DNA from: an uncultured Bacilli bacterium
Lineage (GTDB): Bacteria; Bacillota_I; Bacilli_A; RF39; UBA660
Length of the DNA: 18,469 nt
Direction: 5' to 3'
Assembly (NCBI GenBank): GCA_934101625.1
Contig: CAKORV010000023.1
Location: 1 to 18,469, forward strand
Part shown: positions 15,118 to 18,469 of the stretch, piece by piece
How positions within the stretch are numbered: the stretch's first letter is position 1
How the letters are laid out: each line of letters begins with the position of its first letter
The notes under the pieces: model-generated
Databases searched by the model: none
What the model was told of the DNA's origin: nothing
The model's input: the letters and a program-made list of their open reading frames with translations, nothing else
Position numbers and translations under genes: made by a program

Positions 15118-15558
15118 TTATTCACCACCTTTTAATTCTACATTTAATTCGGCAGTTACTTTTTTATGTAATTTTATTTTAACTAAATGCATTCCTAGAG
15201 AATTTATGTTTTCTGCATCTATTATTTTTTTGTCTACATTAAGGTTTTTCTTTTTTAATTCTTCACTTATTTGTTTAGAACTTATACTACCAAAAACTTT
15301 ATCTTGAACCCCAGTTTTTACTTTAAAAGTTAGTTTTGTTTTTTCTAACTTACTTTTTAATTCTAAGGCTTCTTTATATATTCTGTCTTCTTCTTCTTTT
15401 TTGTTTTCTAATTGAGTTTTTAGAACCTCTTTACTTTTTTCTGAATAAGAAACTGCTTTTTTTGATTTTATAAGGAAATTTCCAAAGCCATCTTTAACTT
15501 CTTTTATTTCATCTTTTTTTCCAGTTCCTTTTACATTTTCTAGTAATATTATCTTCAT
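15118..15558 (-). CDS. rplI: 50S ribosomal protein L9
   Basis: 146 residues, normal for L9. The N-terminal domain starts MKIILLENVKGTGKKDEI and contains GFGNFLI; a long Lys/Glu connecting helix (about 38-75) leads to the C-terminal rRNA-binding domain with VFGSISSKQI and LGMHLVKIKLH. It binds 23S rRNA near the base of the L1 stalk. GGAGG precedes the ATG by four bases. It is the first gene of the rplI-dnaB-M23-walJ-rlmH operon, and its predicted leader is only about 12 nt. Confidence 0.97.
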   Translation of the reverse strand: MKIILLENVKGTGKKDEIKEVKDGFGNFLIKSKKAVSYSEKSKEVLKTQLENKKEEEDRIYKEALELKSKLEKTKLTFKVKTGVQDKVFGSISSKQISEELKKKNLNVDKKIIDAENINSLGMHLVKIKLHKKVTAELNVELKGGE

Positions 15559-15576
15559 AAAATCCTCCGTCAGTAT

Positions 15577-15605
15577 ATTATATCACAATTTTATGTATTT
15601 GCAAA
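15577..15605 (-). promoter_or_regulatory. Promoter of the rplI operon
   Basis: On the minus strand: extended -10 TGATATAAT (15577-15585) and a weak -35 TTTGCA (15600-15605) with 17-bp spacing. The predicted start near 15570 makes a 12-nt leader, ACGGAGGATTTT, that starts almost at the ribosome-binding site. A perfect inverted repeat overlaps the promoter (separate entry). Confidence 0.7.
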
Positions 15606-15610
15606 TTGTG
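15584..15610. promoter_or_regulatory. Inverted repeat across the rplI promoter (possible operator)
   Basis: CACAATTT (15584-15591) and AAATTGTG (15603-15610) are perfect 8-bp arms with an 11-bp spacer. They cover the spacer and -35 of the predicted promoter, about -14 to -40, upstream of the mRNA, so an RNA structure is unlikely. A dimeric repressor site is possible, but AT-rich sequence makes chance palindromes common. Confidence 0.35.
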
Positions 15611-15714
15611 AAAGATTTGGTACAATTTTAAGTCAATACTCCTCTAGTATATATATATTAACACATAAATAGGGAAAATTACTAGAATTTTTTTGAAATT
15701 TGATAGAATTAGAC

Positions 15715-15761
15715 ATAATAAAAGAGACTTATCGTCTCATTTTTCTTAGTCTCTTTCTTTT
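15715..15761. repeat. Left copy of 47-nt direct repeat (dacA 3'-end/terminator copy)
   Basis: Matches 16760-16806 at 45 of 47 positions; the first 34 bases are identical, then two mismatches, then 11 identical bases. It contains the terminator hairpin and the last few codons of the HipA-like gene. Confidence 0.9.
15718..15738 (-). terminator. Terminator of the HipA-like gene
   Basis: On the minus strand GAGAC (15734-15738), loop GATAA and GTCTC (15724-15728), then TTTTATT. It is the same hairpin as the one at the end of dacA; here it lies seven bases beyond the stop codon. Confidence 0.8.
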
Positions 15762-16696
15762 TTATCAATGTTTATTTTATCATAAGATTCTCTAATTACT
15801 TTAAATCTTGAATTAACTATTTTCTTATGTATTTCCTTTAATATATTATATCTATAATTAATTATATTTTTATAAAAGTTTTTTCTTGTTTTTGATATTC
15901 CTTTTATACTATCTATAAAGTCATTAATTTCTTCTATGTTAATTTTTTTAAATACTCTTAATAAAGCTTTATTGCAGTCTTCGTTTTTTGCATTTTTTAT
16001 GAAAGTGATGTAATTTATCTTTTTTCCGTTTTCTTTAAGACATGAATATGAATTAATTGCTAAATTTTTTAACTCTATTTCATCTATTTTAGATAATTCC
16101 ACATCATCTAACATTGGATTTAAACAAGAACCACAGTCATATATTGGTGAAAAACTTGCTTCCTTAGTTTTAGTGTTTACCAATAATCCCCAGTTACCAT
16201 TATGTCTGTCTGTATTTCCAATTAAACAGTCTATGATAAACATATCCCAAAACTTTTCTTTTATATTATCATTTATATATAATTTAATATCTTTTAAATT
16301 AGTCAACCAATTAATAACTTCCATTATGTCATTTAATTCAGTTTGAATTTTTTTATCGGGATTAGTACTTAGTGCAAGATTTTCAAATTCATACAATTCG
16401 TGGTTACTGTCAGTAAAGTCTTCACAAGCACATACTACTTTGTCTTTATTATTGTACTTATAAATACCTAGTAATGTATTTTGAGTTTCAAATCCTAGTA
16501 ATTTAAAGATATTGCTTCCTACATATTCTGAAAAAGCATTATTTATATATGAAATTGTTTTATTTTTTTCTCTTATTGGATCTGGAAATTTTACTAAATA
16601 TTTTTTTCCATTGTAAATTAAGGTTTTCTTTTTTTCTGATCCCTTATAGCTATTTAATTCTTCAATTGAAGTAGAAAAATCAATCATTTCTTTCAC
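15746..16696 (-). CDS. Orphan HipA-like/CtkA-type Ser/Thr kinase
   Basis: 316 residues with a HipA_C-type kinase fold: probable ATP-binding Lys36 in KYLVKFP, Glu57 in FSEYVGSNIFKLLGF, catalytic loop GNTDRHNGNWG at 160-170 (Asp163, Asn168 region) and metal-binding Asp187 in SPIYDCGSCL. It lacks a HipA N-terminal subdomain 1, and no HipB-type DNA-binding gene lies beside it, so it resembles stand-alone members such as Helicobacter CtkA. The substrate is unknown; HipA itself phosphorylates glutamyl-tRNA synthetase. AAAGGAG lies eight bases before the ATG. It has its own promoter and is bracketed by 47-nt direct repeats derived from the dacA 3' end. Its C-terminus lies in the repeat, in a different frame from DacA. 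A signs-of-transfer case. Confidence 0.87.
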   Translation of the reverse strand: MKEMIDFSTSIEELNSYKGSEKKKTLIYNGKKYLVKFPDPIREKNKTISYINNAFSEYVGSNIFKLLGFETQNTLLGIYKYNNKDKVVCACEDFTDSNHELYEFENLALSTNPDKKIQTELNDIMEVINWLTNLKDIKLYINDNIKEKFWDMFIIDCLIGNTDRHNGNWGLLVNTKTKEASFSPIYDCGSCLNPMLDDVELSKIDEIELKNLAINSYSCLKENGKKINYITFIKNAKNEDCNKALLRVFKKINIEEINDFIDSIKGISKTRKNFYKNIINYRYNILKEIHKKIVNSRFKVIRESYDKINIDKKERD

Positions 16697-16739
16697 TCCT
16701 TTCTTTATATTTTTTCTCTTTTAAGTTTGTCTCGAATTA

Positions 16740-16748
16740 ATTATATCA
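16740..16748 (-). promoter_or_regulatory. Extended -10 promoter of the HipA-like gene
   Basis: TGATATAAT on the minus strand in the context TATGATATAAT, no good -35. It begins 20 bases beyond the dacA-end repeat, and the predicted start near 16733 gives a leader of about 37 nt. Confidence 0.65.
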
Positions 16749-16759
16749 TATGTTTTAGT

Positions 16760-16806
16760 ATAATAAAAGAGACTTATCGTCTCATTTTTCTTACCCTCTT
16801 TCTTTT
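16760..16806. repeat. Right copy of 47-nt direct repeat (dacA 3' end and terminator)
   Basis: Covers the last 11 codons of dacA, its stop and its terminator; see the copy at 15715-15761. The two copies are 1045 bp apart and in the same orientation. Confidence 0.9.
16763..16783 (-). terminator. Terminator of dacA, with the stop codon in the loop
   Basis: On the minus strand GAGAC (16779-16783), loop GATAA and GTCTC (16769-16773), then TTTTATTA. The TAA stop codon (16774-16776) is the loop itself. Confidence 0.8.
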
Positions 16807-18000
16807 CTTTTTAGATTTTCTAATTATTAATAGAAGCATTAGAAATACTATGATTACTATAGTGATTACCAATATATTATCTTTAATAAATACCCATAAA
16901 CTAAAGTGTAAATCTTTATCTAATTTAACTTCGATTATATCTACTAATTCATCATTATAACTTATTTTTATTTCTCCAAGTTTAGTACCTTTTTCTGTTT
17001 TGTATGATATTATTTTTTCTCCAATATATTCAGTTTTTATTTTATCTTTATTGAAAGGTTTTTCTACATATTTAGTTATTTCGGAAGGAGATGTTATTTT
17101 TATTTCTTTTTCTTTAGCATATTTCGTATTTAATACTATTAGTTGCTCGTTTTCGGTTATGAGTGTTGCTTTTTCAAATGATTTATCTAATGATGTTTTT
17201 ATTGTGTTTAGGTCCATCATGTTTTTAGAGTTACCATAAGAATAGGTTGCATTAGCTGTTATTGTAATGATATTTGTGTCATCTACATTTGATAAAGTTA
17301 ATAGACATAGGCCTGCATCATCAGTAAAACCTGTTTTTGATCCTAATACATAAGATATATTGTAATTAAAATCTCTATTATAATAATCTAATGTTGATTT
17401 TAATTTAATATTGTTTGTAGTTGTGTATGATTTTGTTTCAAATACTGTTTTAAATGTTTCATTTTTTAAGGCATATTTTATTAAAATAAGTATGTCTTCT
17501 AATGTTGAATAATGTCCTTCTGCATCTAGCCCTGTAGTATTAACGAAGTGAGTGTTTTTCATGTTTAAGCTTTTTGCTTTATTATTCATAAGTTCTACAA
17601 ATTTAGGTACAGAACCTGAGATTGAAACTGCCAATGATTGAGTGGCATCAGCTCCAGAAGGTATAAGACTTGCATATAACAAATCTTTATAGGTTACTTT
17701 ATCTCCAACTTCTAATCCTGCGGTTGATGCATCATATGGAATGTCATCTAACATTTTAGAAGTTATAGTTATAGTTTCATCTAAATTTTCAATATTTTCT
17801 ATGGCGACTATTGTAGTCATTATTTTTGTAAGACTTGCTATGCTAATTTTATCTTCACTTTTTACATTATATAAAATCTTATCTTCATCTAAATTGTAGA
17901 CTAAGACATTTTTAGAATATAATCCTTCAATTTCAAATGCTTTTGTTATTAAAGGGCACATTAAAATAAATATTATTAAACTTTTAAAAAACTTCTTCAT
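16774..18000 (-). CDS. dacA: D-alanyl-D-alanine carboxypeptidase (low-molecular-weight PBP, DacA type)
   Basis: 408 residues. The signal peptide (1-20, MKKFFKSLIIFILMCPLITKA) is followed by a peptidase S11 domain that trims the terminal D-Ala of peptidoglycan stem peptides outside the cell. SLTK is at 56-59 (Ser56 nucleophile, Lys59) and KTG at 222-224. The second motif reads SGA (115-117) in PSGADATQ, where S-x-N is canonical, so the Asn is replaced. A beta-rich C-terminal region follows, then a true membrane segment (about 372-393) and a strongly basic tail (KSKKKRKRVRKMRR), rather than the usual amphipathic anchor. No ribosome-binding site precedes the ATG, and the -10 element ends six bases upstream, so the mRNA is probably leaderless. 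Confidence 0.94.
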   Translation of the reverse strand: MKKFFKSLIIFILMCPLITKAFEIEGLYSKNVLVYNLDEDKILYNVKSEDKISIASLTKIMTTIVAIENIENLDETITITSKMLDDIPYDASTAGLEVGDKVTYKDLLYASLIPSGADATQSLAVSISGSVPKFVELMNNKAKSLNMKNTHFVNTTGLDAEGHYSTLEDILILIKYALKNETFKTVFETKSYTTTNNIKLKSTLDYYNRDFNYNISYVLGSKTGFTDDAGLCLLTLSNVDDTNIITITANATYSYGNSKNMMDLNTIKTSLDKSFEKATLITENEQLIVLNTKYAKEKEIKITSPSEITKYVEKPFNKDKIKTEYIGEKIISYKTEKGTKLGEIKISYNDELVDIIEVKLDKDLHFSLWVFIKDNILVITIVIIVFLMLLLIIRKSKKKRKRVRKMRR

Positions 18001-18006
18001 AATAGT

Positions 18007-18015
18007 ATTGTATCA
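18007..18015 (-). promoter_or_regulatory. Extended -10 promoter of dacA giving a leaderless mRNA
   Basis: TGATACAAT on the minus strand, followed by six bases (ACTATT) and then ATG. With the normal -10 to start spacing, +1 falls on the A of ATG. No -35 of quality is seen. Confidence 0.65.
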
Positions 18016-18062
18016 CATAATTGAATTCATTGAATTAACAAATATTGTTAGTTTACATTTAT

Positions 18063-18189
18063 TGTGAACCTCACACGATTTAATATCGCATGCTTCTAAT
18101 ATCACTATTAGAATTTTCTCCATTTAATAATACTATTATTAATGTAAAGAGACATAAACTCGGATAGTTCCTACCCTATATATAATTAA
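18063..18189 (-). ncRNA. Candidate TnpB-associated guide RNA (omega RNA) and element end
   Basis: Directly after the tnpB stop, the minus strand reads through four hairpins: GGGTAG/CTATCC with loop GAA (18162-18176), TTAATAATA/TATTATTAA (18124-18142), TTCTAATA/TATTAGAA with loop GTGA (18094-18113) and CGAT/ATCG (18076-18088). A last small hairpin, TGTGA/TCACA (18063-18075), ends near TTCAC (18064-18068). In this family the RNA that guides TnpB overlaps the 3' end of tnpB and runs to the element's right end. The placement and the GGAAC...CCGAG-like first hairpin fit. The exact right end is inferred. Confidence 0.5.
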
Positions 18190-18469
18190 TTAGATAAGTA
18201 ATAATTCTATTCCCTTATCTAGTATATTGTTCGCAGCATTATAATCTCTATCATGTACACTATCGCATTTAGGACACTGCCAAGATCTTATACTATAGTC
18301 TTTTATTTTTTTATTTTGATAACCACAGTTATTACATAACTGACTAGATGGATAATATCTACCTACTTTTATTAATTTTCTTCCATACCATTTTGCTTTA
18401 TATTCTAACATATTAATAAACTTAGATATAGATATATCTCCAAGTACTTTGGCTATATTCTTATTTTGA
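18190..18469 (-). CDS. tnpB: TnpB (IS200/IS605 OrfB) transposon nuclease, C-terminal part
   Basis: The reading frame runs off the right edge; 92 codons are visible, and the ATG at 18411 is internal, as the upstream codons (AKVLGDISISKF, LEYKAKWYG) are family sequence. The zinc ribbon has CNNC (visible residues 45-48) and CPKC (65-68). The last RuvC motif is HDRDYNAANNIL (72-83). TnpB is an RNA-guided DNA nuclease encoded by IS200/IS605 elements. The C-terminus appears intact, but whether the whole gene is intact and whether a TnpA gene is nearby cannot be seen. It ends 190 bp upstream of dacA on the same strand. Confidence 0.92.
   Translation of the reverse strand, partial: QNKNIAKVLGDISISKFINMLEYKAKWYGRKLIKVGRYYPSSQLCNNCGYQNKKIKDYSIRSWQCPKCDSVHDRDYNAANNILDKGIELLLI

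Noticed and set aside
15611..15714. Regulatory RNA or small gene between the HipA-like gene terminator and the rplI promoter
   Set aside because: Only a 7-bp inverted repeat (TCTAGTA 15643-15649, TACTAGA 15680-15686) with a 30-bp gap and an AT run are seen; no frame with a ribosome site.
15746..16696. A classical HipBA toxin-antitoxin pair
   Set aside because: No helix-turn-helix HipB gene is adjacent on either side; dacA and rplI are the neighbours.
1..18469. CRISPR array, tRNA, rRNA, riboswitch or T-box, and a mycoplasma-type code
   Set aside because: No regularly spaced repeats or RNA-gene signatures were found by eye; leaders are too short for known riboswitches; Trp is encoded by TGG and TGA acts as a stop.

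Overview
The window is very AT-rich, densely coded and reads with the standard bacterial code (TGG is used for Trp; TGA is a stop in the 2972 permease gene and the SanA-like gene). Gene content (clpP, whiA, ftsEX with an M23 hydrolase, a walJ-type metallo-beta-lactamase, rlmH, and the rplI-dnaB pair) points to a low-GC Firmicute (Bacillota), most likely a reduced-genome gut member of the Bacilli. Apart from the tail of an AAA ATPase (1-99) and clpP (215-781), every gene is on the minus strand.

Layout, in plus coordinates. 791-2413: a hypothetical protein and a SanA/YdcF-type membrane protein, each with its own promoter. 2481-5656: a five-gene operon for a small secreted protein, a Cys-containing membrane protein, an ABC ATPase and two short membrane proteins; its cargo and role are unknown. 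5792-6712: whiA, alone between its own promoter and terminator. 6787-10453: an operon yitT-like, ftsE, ftsX, coiled-coil M23 hydrolase, the divisome switch that activates a cell-wall hydrolase. 10555-11037: a lipoprotein made of two 70-residue repeats. 11121-15558: an overlapping operon rplI, dnaB, LysM-G5-M23 protein, walJ, rlmH. 15746-16696: an orphan HipA-like kinase. 16774-18000: a D-Ala-D-Ala carboxypeptidase. 18190-end: the 3' part of a TnpB gene followed by a hairpin-rich tail that looks like its guide RNA.

Much of the window serves the cell wall: FtsEX-hydrolase, a second M23 protein, DacA-type carboxypeptidase, WalJ, SanA-like protein. Genes within operons are joined by stop-start overlaps. 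Five minus-strand promoters share the identical nine bases TGATATAAT. Most minus-strand units end in a hairpin that contains or touches the stop codon.

The most unusual points are: a 47-nt near-identical direct repeat of the dacA 3' end and terminator that brackets the HipA-like gene; a predicted leaderless dacA mRNA just downstream of a TnpB element; the uncharacterised secreted-protein/ABC operon; an M23 protein with Asp in place of a zinc His; and a shortened rplI-dnaB-walJ-rlmH neighbourhood in which an M23 protein sits where Bacillus has walRK. Three start codons were moved (5656, 9562, 13775) to fit Shine-Dalgarno sites.
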